NCBI GenBank assembly: GCA_027442615.1
Contig: DAIBBI010000050.1
Coordinates: 1-50,641 of the forward strand
Source: JAJZRV01 sp027442615
Lineage (GTDB): Bacteria > Pseudomonadota > Gammaproteobacteria > Burkholderiales > Ferrovaceae
Reading direction: 5' to 3'
Length of the DNA: 50,641 bases
Program-made: the position numbers and the translations under genes
Part shown: one piece after another, positions 40,767 through 48,692 of the stretch
How positions within the stretch are numbered: the stretch's first letter is position 1
How the letters are laid out: each line of letters begins with the position of its first letter
Notes under the pieces: generated by a model
What the model was told of the DNA's origin: nothing
Seen by the model: only the letters and a program-made list of their open reading frames with translations
Databases searched by the model: none

Positions 40767-41414
40767 GTGGAACTTCTTCAATATCTGCAGCACCTTGACG
40801 ATCACCTGATGCTGCTGAGCCAGCAGTACGGCTATGTGGTTTACGTCATCCTGTTTGTCATCATTTTCAGCGAAACGGGTCTCGTGATTGCGCCGTTTCT
40901 TCCCGGCGACTCACTTTTGTTCGTGGCAGGTGCTGTGGCAGCACTGGATGCGTCACAGCATGGGGCGTTTAATCTGCCCATGTTGATGATCACGCTCATC
41001 GCAGCGGCATTTCTGGGCAACCTGCTCAATTTTCAGATTGGCCGCTGGCTGGGGCCCAAGGTATTTCATTGGGAACGCTCACGCTTGTTCAACCCCCGCC
41101 ATCTGGCAGAGGCCCATGCATTCTACGAGCGGCATGGCGGCAAGACTATCGTGCTCTCCCGCTTTCTGCCCATCATCCGGACCTATGCGCCCTTCGTCGC
41201 CGGCGTGGGCGACATGTCCCATTCCCGCTTTATGGCTTTCAATGCCCTGGGGGCCGTGCTCTGGGTGTGTTCATTGCTGCTGGCAGGCTATTTCTTCGGC
41301 AATGTGCCCTTCATCAAGGGCAACCTCACTGCCATGATTGGGGGGATCGTGGCCATCACCCTGCTGCCTCTGGTATGGGCCGGACTGTGGGCCCGCTTCA
41401 GGAAAAAGCGGTAG
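40767..41414 (+). CDS. DedA-family membrane protein
   Basis: A 215-residue protein with five or six membrane helices. Family motifs: FSETGLVIAPFLPGDSLLFVAG, FLGNLLNFQIGRWLG and FLPIIRTYAPFVAGVGDM. DedA proteins act as undecaprenyl-phosphate or phospholipid flippases. No ATG occurs near; GTG 40767 (or TTG 40764) is proposed, 14 bp after secF. Confidence 0.9.
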   Translation: MELLQYLQHLDDHLMLLSQQYGYVVYVILFVIIFSETGLVIAPFLPGDSLLFVAGAVAALDASQHGAFNLPMLMITLIAAAFLGNLLNFQIGRWLGPKVFHWERSRLFNPRHLAEAHAFYERHGGKTIVLSRFLPIIRTYAPFVAGVGDMSHSRFMAFNALGAVLWVCSLLLAGYFFGNVPFIKGNLTAMIGGIVAITLLPLVWAGLWARFRKKR

Positions 41415-42797
41415 TTATTGATTGCCCTGGTCGATGCTGCGCGCCAGGCCTTCTGCAAGGCCGGTATAGGTTGTGGGCCTGAGGGCCAGCAGGCGCTGTT
41501 TGTCCACCGCGGGCAGGGAGAGGTCGTTGATGAACGCCTGGATCAGTTCCTGGTCGATGGTCTTGCCGCGGGTCAATTCCTTGAGGCGGTCATAGGCATT
41601 GACGAGCCCCACCTTGCGCATTACCGTTTGAATCGGTTCAGCCAGAACCTCCCAGGCCTGTTCCAGATCGTTGCGGATGCGCTGGGGATCGGCTTCCAGT
41701 TTTTCCAATCCCTTCAGGCAAGCGTCATAGCCCAGCAGGCTATGTCCCAGTCCAACGCCCATGTTGCGCAATACCGTGGAATCGGTGAGGTCCCTCTGCC
41801 AGCGCGAAATGGGTAGCTTTTCTGCCAGATGACCCAGAATGGCATTGGCGAGCCCCAGATTGCCTTCGGAGTTTTCAAAATCAATCGGGTTGACCTTGTG
41901 GGGCATGGTGGAGGAGCCTACTTCACCGGTTTTCAGTTTTTGCTTGAAGTAGCCCAGCGAGATGTATCCCCAGACGTCACGATCGAGATCGATGAGAATG
42001 GTATTGGCCCGCGAGAAGGCATGCATCATCTCCGCAATCGTATCGTGAGGCTCGATTTGCGTGGTGTAGGGATTGAACTCCAACCCCTGTGCCTCGACAA
42101 AGGTTTTGGATAGTGCGGGCCAATCCAGTTCGGGATAAGCCGACAGATGGGCGTTGTAATTGCCTACCGCACCGTTGAATTTCCCCAACAGGGAGATCTC
42201 CGCAATGGTGCGTCGTTGGCGGTTGAGGCGCGCAACGGCATTGGCCATTTCCTTGCCCAGCGTGGTCGGTGTGGCCGTTTGTCCATGGGTGCGCGAAAGC
42301 ATGGGGACTGCGGCCAGATCGTGGGCCAGGGTTATGAGCCGGGTGATGATGGCATCCAGTGCAGGCAACAACACCCGGTCGCGGGCGCCTGCAAGCATCA
42401 GGCCATGGGACAAATTGTTGATGTCTTCAGAGGTGCAGCCAAAGTGGATGAACTCGGCCGCAGCGACGATTTCTGCATTGTCGGAAAGCTTTTCCCGCAG
42501 CCAGTACTCCAGGGCCTTGACGTCGTGATTGGTACGCACTTCGATGGCCTTGATCTGCGCCGCATCGGATTCAGAGAAGTGGCTGACCAGTTGGTCCAAC
42601 TGGTTCAGGGTGTCCTGCGAAAACGCTGAAATTTCGGGAATTCCAGGGTGAGAGGCAAGTGTCTTGAGCCATTCGATTTCAATCCGCGTCCGATAGTGGA
42701 TCAGGGCATACTCGCTGAAATACGGACGCAAGGCGTCCATGCGGGCGCTATAGCGGCCGTCGAGCGGGGAGAGAGCTGTCAATGTGGATGGGGACAT
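41415..42797 (-). CDS. purB: Adenylosuccinate lyase PurB
   Basis: A 460-residue fumarase-superfamily enzyme: signature SSTMPHKVNPIDFENSEG (catalytic loop), SRTHGQTATPTTLGKE with His, and IHFGCTSEDINNLSHGLM. It performs two steps of purine synthesis (SAICAR to AICAR and adenylosuccinate to AMP). Length is typical of the E. coli type. Stop directly adjoins the dedA stop (convergent). Confidence 0.97.
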   Translation of the reverse strand: MSPSTLTALSPLDGRYSARMDALRPYFSEYALIHYRTRIEIEWLKTLASHPGIPEISAFSQDTLNQLDQLVSHFSESDAAQIKAIEVRTNHDVKALEYWLREKLSDNAEIVAAAEFIHFGCTSEDINNLSHGLMLAGARDRVLLPALDAIITRLITLAHDLAAVPMLSRTHGQTATPTTLGKEMANAVARLNRQRRTIAEISLLGKFNGAVGNYNAHLSAYPELDWPALSKTFVEAQGLEFNPYTTQIEPHDTIAEMMHAFSRANTILIDLDRDVWGYISLGYFKQKLKTGEVGSSTMPHKVNPIDFENSEGNLGLANAILGHLAEKLPISRWQRDLTDSTVLRNMGVGLGHSLLGYDACLKGLEKLEADPQRIRNDLEQAWEVLAEPIQTVMRKVGLVNAYDRLKELTRGKTIDQELIQAFINDLSLPAVDKQRLLALRPTTYTGLAEGLARSIDQGNQ

Positions 42798-42940
42798 GTC
42801 AGGAATGACTCAGAAAACAGGGAAATGGGGCATTCTACCGTAATTTGATGTTGCCATTTGCACGGCAGTGTCGGTAATGGTGACAGGTGCCAATGATATA
42901 ATGCGGCGTTCGTCGTGACCTTATTGGATACTTTCTGCCC

Positions 42941-43549
42941 ATGAAACTTCTCGGTTCCGTTACCAGCCCCTTCGTTCGCAAAGTGCGCGTGGTGCTTCTT
43001 GAAAAGCGCATCGATTTTGAATTTGTCACGGACTGCATGACCGGGCCCGAGCCGCTCATCGAGCAGCACAACCCCTTGGGAAAAATTCCTGCGCTGGTTC
43101 TGGACGACGGTGTTTGCCTGTTCGATTCTCAGGTCATCACGGAATATCTGGATGCCATCAGCCCGGTGGCGCATCTCATTCCCGAGCCCACGCGCGAGCG
43201 CACCCTGGTCAAGCGATGGGAGGCTCTGGCGGACGGCGTCCTCGATGCCGGCGTCGCGATCGTGCTGGAATCGCGTCGTCCCGAAACCGAACGCAGTCCG
43301 GCCTGGATAGCCCGTCAGCGGGGTAAGATGGAGCGCGGTCTCGCGGCCATGTCGCGCGAACTGGGGCAGCGCCAATGGTGCACCGCCGAGGCCATGAATC
43401 TGTCGGACATTGCCACGGGTTGTGCCCTGCTGTGGCTGGATTTTCGCTTTCCTGAGCTGGGGTGGCGGCAGCAGTATCCAAATCTGGATGCGCTGGCCAC
43501 AAAACTGGCACAGCGCAAGTCCTTCAAGGAAACGCCCCCTGACGCCTAA
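42941..43549 (+). CDS. Glutathione S-transferase family protein
   Basis: A 202-residue GST: N-terminal thioredoxin-fold with SVTSPFVRKVRVVLLEKRIDFEFV and LGKIPALVLDDGVCLFDSQVITEYLD (cis-Pro and the Gly-site Ser), and an all-helical C-terminal domain. Close to the YibF-like bacterial group. Substrate unknown. Its last bases overlap the mnmA stop. Confidence 0.9.
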   Translation: MKLLGSVTSPFVRKVRVVLLEKRIDFEFVTDCMTGPEPLIEQHNPLGKIPALVLDDGVCLFDSQVITEYLDAISPVAHLIPEPTRERTLVKRWEALADGVLDAGVAIVLESRRPETERSPAWIARQRGKMERGLAAMSRELGQRQWCTAEAMNLSDIATGCALLWLDFRFPELGWRQQYPNLDALATKLAQRKSFKETPPDA

Positions 43550-44607
43550 ATTGTGATGATGCCGCCTCCGAGGCAGACTTCGCCGTCGTAGAGCACGGCG
43601 GACTGCCCTGGGGTGATGGCCCATTGGGGTGCATCAAAATGGAGCGTCATGCCCTCGTCATCCAGGGTCAGCGTGCAAGCGGCATCCTGCTGGCGGTATC
43701 GGTTCTTGGCACCGTAGCGTCCGCCATCATTGGGGTGCGTCCCGGAAACCCAGCTCAATTGGCTGGCGGATAGCCAGGATTTTTGCAGGGCAGGATGCTC
43801 ATGGCCCTGCACCACGGTCAGAACGTTGCTGTCCATGTTCTTTCCCACCACAAACCATGCATCGCCCGGGCCACCGATGCCAAGCCCCTGACGCTGTCCG
43901 ATGGTGTAGTACATCAAACCCTGGTGCTGCCCTACCACGCGCCCCTCCGGAGTCATCATGGGGCCGGGGGCGATGGGAAGATAGCGCTGCAGAAACTCGC
44001 GAAAGGGGCGCTCTCCGATGAAGCAGATGCCGGTGCTATCCTTTTTTTCGGCGGTGGGGAGCCCCGCGCGACGTGCCAGTTCACGCACTTCAGTTTTGCG
44101 CAGTTCGCCCACGGGAAAAAGGGTGCGGCTTAACTGAGCCTGGTTCAGCCGGTAGAGAAAATAGCTCTGATCCTTGGAGGGGTCCTTGCCTCGCAAAAGT
44201 TCGAATTGCGGGCCTGTCTGGCGCACGCGGGCGTAATGGCCCGTGGCGATCTTATCCGCCCCCAGCGCCATGGCATGTTCCAGAAACGCCTTGAACTTGA
44301 TTTCCGAGTTGCACAGCACGTCAGGGTTGGGGGTTCGGCCCGCCTGGTATTCCGACAAAAAATTCTGGAAAACCCGCTCGCGATATTCCGCCGAGAAATT
44401 GACTGCTTCCATTTCAATGTCCAGCAGGTCGGCCACGGAGACGGCATCCACCAGGTCGTCTCGCGCACTGCAGTACTCGTCCTGCTCGTCTTCCCAGTTT
44501 TTCATGAAAAGACCGATGACTTCAAAGCCTTGCTCCTTGAGCAGCAAGGCCGAGACGGAGGAGTCGACGCCACCGGAGAGCCCGACGACAACGCGGGGTT
44601 TAGCCAT
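43546..44607 (-). CDS. mnmA: tRNA 2-thiouridylase MnmA
   Basis: A 353-residue MnmA: PP-loop SGGVDSS (11-17) adenylates U34, and two catalytic cysteines Cys99 (DVLCNSEIKF) and Cys195 (STGICFIGER) handle sulfur transfer, spaced as in E. coli. Also ATGHYARV and KDQSYFLY. It makes 2-thio-U34 in tRNAs for Lys, Glu and Gln. The stop overlaps that of the convergent GST gene. Confidence 0.97.
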   Translation of the reverse strand: MAKPRVVVGLSGGVDSSVSALLLKEQGFEVIGLFMKNWEDEQDEYCSARDDLVDAVSVADLLDIEMEAVNFSAEYRERVFQNFLSEYQAGRTPNPDVLCNSEIKFKAFLEHAMALGADKIATGHYARVRQTGPQFELLRGKDPSKDQSYFLYRLNQAQLSRTLFPVGELRKTEVRELARRAGLPTAEKKDSTGICFIGERPFREFLQRYLPIAPGPMMTPEGRVVGQHQGLMYYTIGQRQGLGIGGPGDAWFVVGKNMDSNVLTVVQGHEHPALQKSWLSASQLSWVSGTHPNDGGRYGAKNRYRQQDAACTLTLDDEGMTLHFDAPQWAITPGQSAVLYDGEVCLGGGIITI

Positions 44608-44640
44608 AGTGAGGGGTGCGATACAGGTTCAGGAATGAAA

Positions 44641-44668
44641 AAAGGCAGGGAAATGAACCCCTGCCTTT
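44641..44668 (-). terminator. Rho-independent terminator of the Lys/Ala-rich gene
   Basis: AAAGGCAGGG and CCCTGCCTTT form a perfect 10-bp stem, followed on the minus strand by a run of six T. It lies 23 bp after the stop of the 44692-44925 gene. Confidence 0.85.
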
Positions 44669-44691
44669 AGCAAAGCCGTCGAACTGACAAT

Positions 44692-44925
44692 TTAGTTGGC
44701 AGCAGGAGCAGCGGCTTTCTTGGCTTTCTTCTTCTTGCCTTTTTTCTTGGATGCCTTGGCGGGGGCCGGGGCCTTTTCAGCAGCGGGAGCTGCAGCCGGA
44801 GCTGGGGCGGCCATCGGGGCAGCGCCAGACTTTGCAGGTGCAGGTGCCGGTGCATCGGCTGCAACAGCGGATAATGTGACAGCGGCAAAAACGGTCGCGA
44901 TCAAGGCGGACAGCAATTTGGACAT
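44692..44925 (-). CDS. Small exported Ala/Pro/Lys-rich protein
   Basis: A 77-residue protein with a signal peptide (about 1-22, VAA), a mature part of APAPA-type repeats (Ala/Pro/Glu) and a strongly basic C-terminal KASKKKGKKKKAKKAAA. GAGGAA precedes ATG 44925. No domain is recognised. A basic, disordered tail of this kind could bind nucleic acid, polyphosphate or acidic surface polymers, but nothing here proves it. It has its own terminator. Confidence 0.65.
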   Translation of the reverse strand: MSKLLSALIATVFAAVTLSAVAADAPAPAPAKSGAAPMAAPAPAAAPAAEKAPAPAKASKKKGKKKKAKKAAAPAAN

Positions 44926-44990
44926 GGTCAATTCCTCGGTATATCGTCAATTATAAAGATGATGCTGGGAATACGCGGCAATTCTAGTCG

Positions 44991-45023
44991 CCGTGGAACA
45001 CTAACGCAAATCCTGTTCCACGG
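44991..45023. repeat. Inverted repeat between aceB and the Lys/Ala-rich gene
   Basis: CCGTGGAAC (44991-44999) and GTTCCACGG (45015-45023) are exact inverse copies 15 bp apart, 12 bp after the aceB stop. No T-tract follows in the aceB direction. Possible roles: a weak terminator, an mRNA-stabilising stem, or an operator. Confidence 0.45.
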
Positions 45024-45035
45024 GTTGACCCGGGG

Positions 45036-46637
45036 TTACTGAATATATTCATAACCTGGCAGGGTCAGGAATTCGACAAACTCCTCCGAGGTCGTCAGTT
45101 GGTCAAACATGGCGGCTGCAGCCTCAAATTCTGCCGCTGCGAACTGGGTCTCGCCCAGTTCCTCGCGGATTTTCTGCAATTCGGAAGGCACCAGGGAGCG
45201 GAATAGCGCCACAGTGACCTTGCGGCCATCATCGAGCACCCCATGGGGGCTCCTGATCCATTGCCAGATCTGGGCGCGTGAAATCTCGGCGGTGGCGGCA
45301 TCTTCCATCAGATGATGAATGGGCACGCAGCCCGTGCCCGCTAACCAGGAACCGAGGTACTGCAGGCCGATGTTGATGTTCATGCGCAACCCGGCTTCGG
45401 TAATCGGGCGCTGCGGGGAAAAATCAAGCAAGTCCACCGCCGAGCTATGGACGTCGTCGCGTTGCCGGCTGATCTGGTTGGGGTTGGGCATTAGCCTGTC
45501 GAAAATCTCGCGAGCCACCGGGACGAGACCTGGATGGGCCACCCAGGTGCCGTCGTAGCCGTCCGTGGCCTCGCGGGTTTTATCCTCGCGCACTTTGGCC
45601 AGTGCGGCTTCATTGGCCACCGGATCGTTCTTGATCGGAATCTGGGCCGCCATGCCGCCCATGGCAAAGGCACCACGACGATGACAGGTCTTCACCAGCA
45701 GGAGTGCATAGGCGCGCATGAAGGGTGAGGTCATGGTGACCAGATTGCGGTCTGCCAGGATGAAGTCGGGGTCTTTGCGAAACTTCTTGATGCAGCTGAA
45801 AATGTAGTCCCAGCGGCCGGAATTGAGTCCGGCACTGTGTTCACGCAATTCGTAAAGAATTTCGTCCATTTCGAAGGTGGCCAGCACCGTTTCGATCAGG
45901 ACCGTGGCTTTGATGCTGCCCAGCGGAATCCCCAGGGTATTTTGCGCGGCGATGAAAATGTCATTCCACAGGCGGGCTTCCAGATACCCTTCCAGCTTGG
46001 GCAGGTAAAAATAGGGGCCACTTCCTTGCGCCAGCAAGTGCCTGGCGTTGTGGAAGAAATACAGGGCAAAGTCAAAAATGGCGCCGGAAATGGGCTTGCC
46101 ATCCACCAGTACATGTTTTTCATTGAGGTGCCAACCGCGCGGGCGCACCATCAACACGGCAGGTTTTTCCTTGAGTTGGTAGGTCTTGCCTTCGGGGCTG
46201 GTAAACCGGATGGTACGCAGCAGGGCATCTCGGATGTTGAGCTGGCCGTACACCGAGTTTTCCCAGGTGGGCGTGGTGGAGTCCTCAAAATCGGCCATGA
46301 ACACGTTGGCACCCGAGTTGAGTGCATTGATGACCATTTTTCTGTCCGTGGGGCCAGTGATCTCAACACGGCGATCCTGCAGGTCAGCGGGGCAGGGCGC
46401 CACAGTCCAGTCACTCTTGCGGATGGTTGCGGTTTCTGCATGAAAGTCGGGTCGGATGCCGCGATCGAATTCGGCTTGGCGCTGCTCGCGCTGCCTGAGC
46501 AGGGCTTGGCGACGGGGTTCGAATGTGCGGCACAGCGTGGCCAGAAATTCCAGGGCTTCAGGGCTCAGGATCTGGTCAAAACCCTGTTGTAACGGAGCGG
46601 TAATGGTCAGGCCAGCAGGCAGGGAGGATGCAGTCAT
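45036..46637 (-). CDS. aceB: Malate synthase A AceB
   Basis: A 533-residue malate synthase A (glyoxylate + acetyl-CoA to malate). Family blocks: ADFEDSTTPTWENS, RPRGWHLNEKHVLVDG, ATVLIETVLATFEMDEILYELREH, and AEISRAQIWQWIRS near the C-terminus. Glyoxylate-shunt enzyme; works with AceA next door. Separated from aceA by aceA's terminator, so it probably has its own promoter. The leader carries a palindrome (46668-46679). Confidence 0.96.
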   Translation of the reverse strand: MTASSLPAGLTITAPLQQGFDQILSPEALEFLATLCRTFEPRRQALLRQREQRQAEFDRGIRPDFHAETATIRKSDWTVAPCPADLQDRRVEITGPTDRKMVINALNSGANVFMADFEDSTTPTWENSVYGQLNIRDALLRTIRFTSPEGKTYQLKEKPAVLMVRPRGWHLNEKHVLVDGKPISGAIFDFALYFFHNARHLLAQGSGPYFYLPKLEGYLEARLWNDIFIAAQNTLGIPLGSIKATVLIETVLATFEMDEILYELREHSAGLNSGRWDYIFSCIKKFRKDPDFILADRNLVTMTSPFMRAYALLLVKTCHRRGAFAMGGMAAQIPIKNDPVANEAALAKVREDKTREATDGYDGTWVAHPGLVPVAREIFDRLMPNPNQISRQRDDVHSSAVDLLDFSPQRPITEAGLRMNINIGLQYLGSWLAGTGCVPIHHLMEDAATAEISRAQIWQWIRSPHGVLDDGRKVTVALFRSLVPSELQKIREELGETQFAAAEFEAAAAMFDQLTTSEEFVEFLTLPGYEYIQ

Positions 46638-46667
46638 GGGGGCCTCTTCAAGTTCGCAATGGTGCGG

Positions 46668-46679
46668 TGCAATATTGCA
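46668..46679. promoter_or_regulatory. Palindrome TGCAATATTGCA in the aceB leader
   Basis: A perfect 12-bp palindrome 31 bp upstream of the aceB start codon. It is a candidate operator; I cannot assign a regulator. Confidence 0.4.
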
Positions 46680-46710
46680 GGGCAGCTATCGATTGGACAA
46701 AGATTAAAAT

Positions 46711-46744
46711 ATAAAAAATCCCGTCCCGATGACCGGGACGGGAT
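46711..46744 (-). terminator. Rho-independent terminator of aceA
   Basis: ATCCCGTCCCG pairs exactly with CGGGACGGGAT (11 bp, 5-base loop); on the minus strand the stem is followed by TTTTTTAT. It lies 28 bp after the aceA stop. Confidence 0.9.
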
Positions 46745-46771
46745 GCCACCGGGATCGCCGGTGGTGGGGGT

Positions 46772-48049
46772 TCAGTGAAACTGTTCTTCCTCAGTGGAGC
46801 CCGTCAATGCGATCGTTGAAGATGCGCCGCCCTGAATCACCTGTGTGACCTCATCAAAATAGCCGGTTCCCACTTCGCGCTGGTGGCGCGTTGCGGTGTA
46901 GCCCTGCTTTTCGGCAGCGAATTCGGCTTCCTGCAGCTTGACGTACGACGTCATGCCGTCCCGGGCATAGCCCTGCGCCAGGTCGTACATGCCGTAATTG
47001 AGCGAGTGGAACCCGGCCAGGGTGATGAACTGGAATTTGTAACCCATGGCCCCCAGTTCTCGCTGAAATTTGGCGATGGTGGCGTCATCCAGATGCTTTT
47101 TCCAGTTGAAGGAAGGAGAGCAGTTATAGGCCAGCATCTTGCCCGGGAACTTGTCCCGAATGGCGTCGGCCCATTGCTTGGCAAACTGCAGGTCAGGCTT
47201 TCCGGTTTCGCACCACACCATGTCAGCCACTTCCGCGTAGGCAAGTCCGCGGGCAATGGAAGCCTCGAGGCCATTGCGTACCCGGTAAAACCCTTCGGAG
47301 GTGCGTTCACCCGTGCAGAAGGTCTGGTCGCGCGGGTCCACGTCCGAAGTCAGCAGGTTGGCAGCTTCTGCATCGGTGCGTGCCAGCAGGATGGTGGGAA
47401 CGCCCATGATGTCAGCGGCAAAACGGGCCGCCACCAGTTTTTGCACGGCTTCCTGGGTAGGGACGAGGACCTTGCCGCCTAAATGGCCACATTTTTTGGC
47501 TGCAGCGAGCTGGTCTTCAAAGTGCACGCCTGCGGCGCCAGCCTCGATCATGGCTTTCATCAGCTCATGGGCATTCAGAACGCCCCCAAAGCCCGCTTCG
47601 GCATCGGCCACGATGGGCGCAAACCAGTCGATGCTGGACTTGCCCTCAGCCCAGTGCAACTGGTCGGCCCTGCGGAAGGTGTTGTTGATGCGGCGTACCA
47701 CGGTGGGCACTGAACTGACCGCGTAGAGGGATTGGTCCGGATACATCTGCAGGGAATCGTTGGCATCTCCAGCCACCTGCCAGCCCGACAGATAGATGGC
47801 CTTGAGGCCTGCCTTGACTTGCTGCATGGCCTGGTTTCCTGTGAGCGCACCCAGGGTGTTGACGTAGGGTTCTGTAGTACACATTTGCCACAGTTTTTCG
47901 GCACCACGACGGGCCAGGGTGTACTCGATCTGCAGGCTTCCGCGCAGGCGGACCACGTCTTCTGCACCGTAGGGGCGCTTGACGCCCTTCCAGCGGGGGT
48001 TTTCAGCCCAATCACGATTCAGATTTGCAATTTCCCGTTCGACACTCAT
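46772..48049 (-). CDS. aceA: Isocitrate lyase AceA
   Basis: A 425-residue isocitrate lyase. The catalytic loop is KKCGH (185-189) in AAAKKCGHLGGKVLVPTQE. Splits isocitrate into succinate and glyoxylate. ATG 48049 was chosen because AGGAG sits 6 bp upstream, too close to the ATG at 48055. Upstream rraA is 36 bp away on the same strand. Confidence 0.97.
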   Translation of the reverse strand: MSVEREIANLNRDWAENPRWKGVKRPYGAEDVVRLRGSLQIEYTLARRGAEKLWQMCTTEPYVNTLGALTGNQAMQQVKAGLKAIYLSGWQVAGDANDSLQMYPDQSLYAVSSVPTVVRRINNTFRRADQLHWAEGKSSIDWFAPIVADAEAGFGGVLNAHELMKAMIEAGAAGVHFEDQLAAAKKCGHLGGKVLVPTQEAVQKLVAARFAADIMGVPTILLARTDAEAANLLTSDVDPRDQTFCTGERTSEGFYRVRNGLEASIARGLAYAEVADMVWCETGKPDLQFAKQWADAIRDKFPGKMLAYNCSPSFNWKKHLDDATIAKFQRELGAMGYKFQFITLAGFHSLNYGMYDLAQGYARDGMTSYVKLQEAEFAAEKQGYTATRHQREVGTGYFDEVTQVIQGGASSTIALTGSTEEEQFH

Positions 48050-48085
48050 GAACATCTCCTAAAAATGATGACTGCCTGAATTAAG

Positions 48086-48571
48086 TTAAGCGGGACCCAT
48101 GCGGCTGGCCGTGACGACCAGGCCGTCATCGTCCGCGTAGAGCCAGGCTCCGGGTCTGAAGGTAATTCCGGCAAAAGTGACCGGAATGTCTGCAGCGCCT
48201 TCGCCTTTCTTGATGGATCTTCGGGGGTGGGTTCCCAGGGCCTGCACGCCAATGGGCATGCCGCTGATGGGCTGCGAGTCGCGAATGCAGCCATAGACGA
48301 TAATTCCGGCCCAGCCATGTTTGACGCCCAGGGAGGCAAGCTGGTCGCCTACCAAGGCACAACGGAAGGATCCGCCTCCGTCTACGACGAGTACGCGGCC
48401 AAAGCCTGGGGTTTCCAGGGCGGCGCGTACGAGGGTGTTGTCCTCAAAGACTTTCAAAGTGGCAATTTGCCCGCTAAAAGCCGTCATGCCACCATAATTG
48501 CCCAACATGGGCTCGGCCACGAAAGCTGCGTCGCCGAGCTGATCGCACAGATCAGAAGTAGTGAGGGCCAT
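48086..48571 (-). CDS. rraA: RraA-family protein (RNase E regulator / aldolase-like)
   Basis: A 161-residue protein: TSDLCDQLGDAA, NYGGMTAFSGQIATLKVFEDN, VVDGGGSFRCALVGDQLA, GIIVYGCIRDSQPI, GVQALGTHPRRSIKKGEG. RraA trimers inhibit RNase E; relatives act as HMG/oxaloacetate aldolase-decarboxylases. The aldolase motif R-D-x2-E/D reads RDSQP here, which argues for the non-catalytic RraA type. It precedes aceA with a good AGGAG. Possible function in central carbon flow is inference from the neighbours. Confidence 0.9.
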   Translation of the reverse strand: MALTTSDLCDQLGDAAFVAEPMLGNYGGMTAFSGQIATLKVFEDNTLVRAALETPGFGRVLVVDGGGSFRCALVGDQLASLGVKHGWAGIIVYGCIRDSQPISGMPIGVQALGTHPRRSIKKGEGAADIPVTFAGITFRPGAWLYADDDGLVVTASRMGPA

Positions 48572-48692
48572 GACGGGCTCCTGGAGTGAATGGGGGGGGC
48601 AGTAAAAACAGTTTCCCGCTCGCGTGAGTATTGATATATCATATATAAGACATAGGACACAAGTATTTTTTCAATGGGAGGCATCGACCATC

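Noticed and set aside
42779..43624. 281-residue minus-strand frame across the purB-gst gap
   Set aside because: It covers the GST gene in antisense and extends into purB, with no family-like motif.
48631..48641. TTGATATATCA near the rraA/icd promoters considered as an FNR box
   Set aside because: The half-sites have a 2-bp instead of a 4-bp spacer. It is probably AT-rich promoter DNA.
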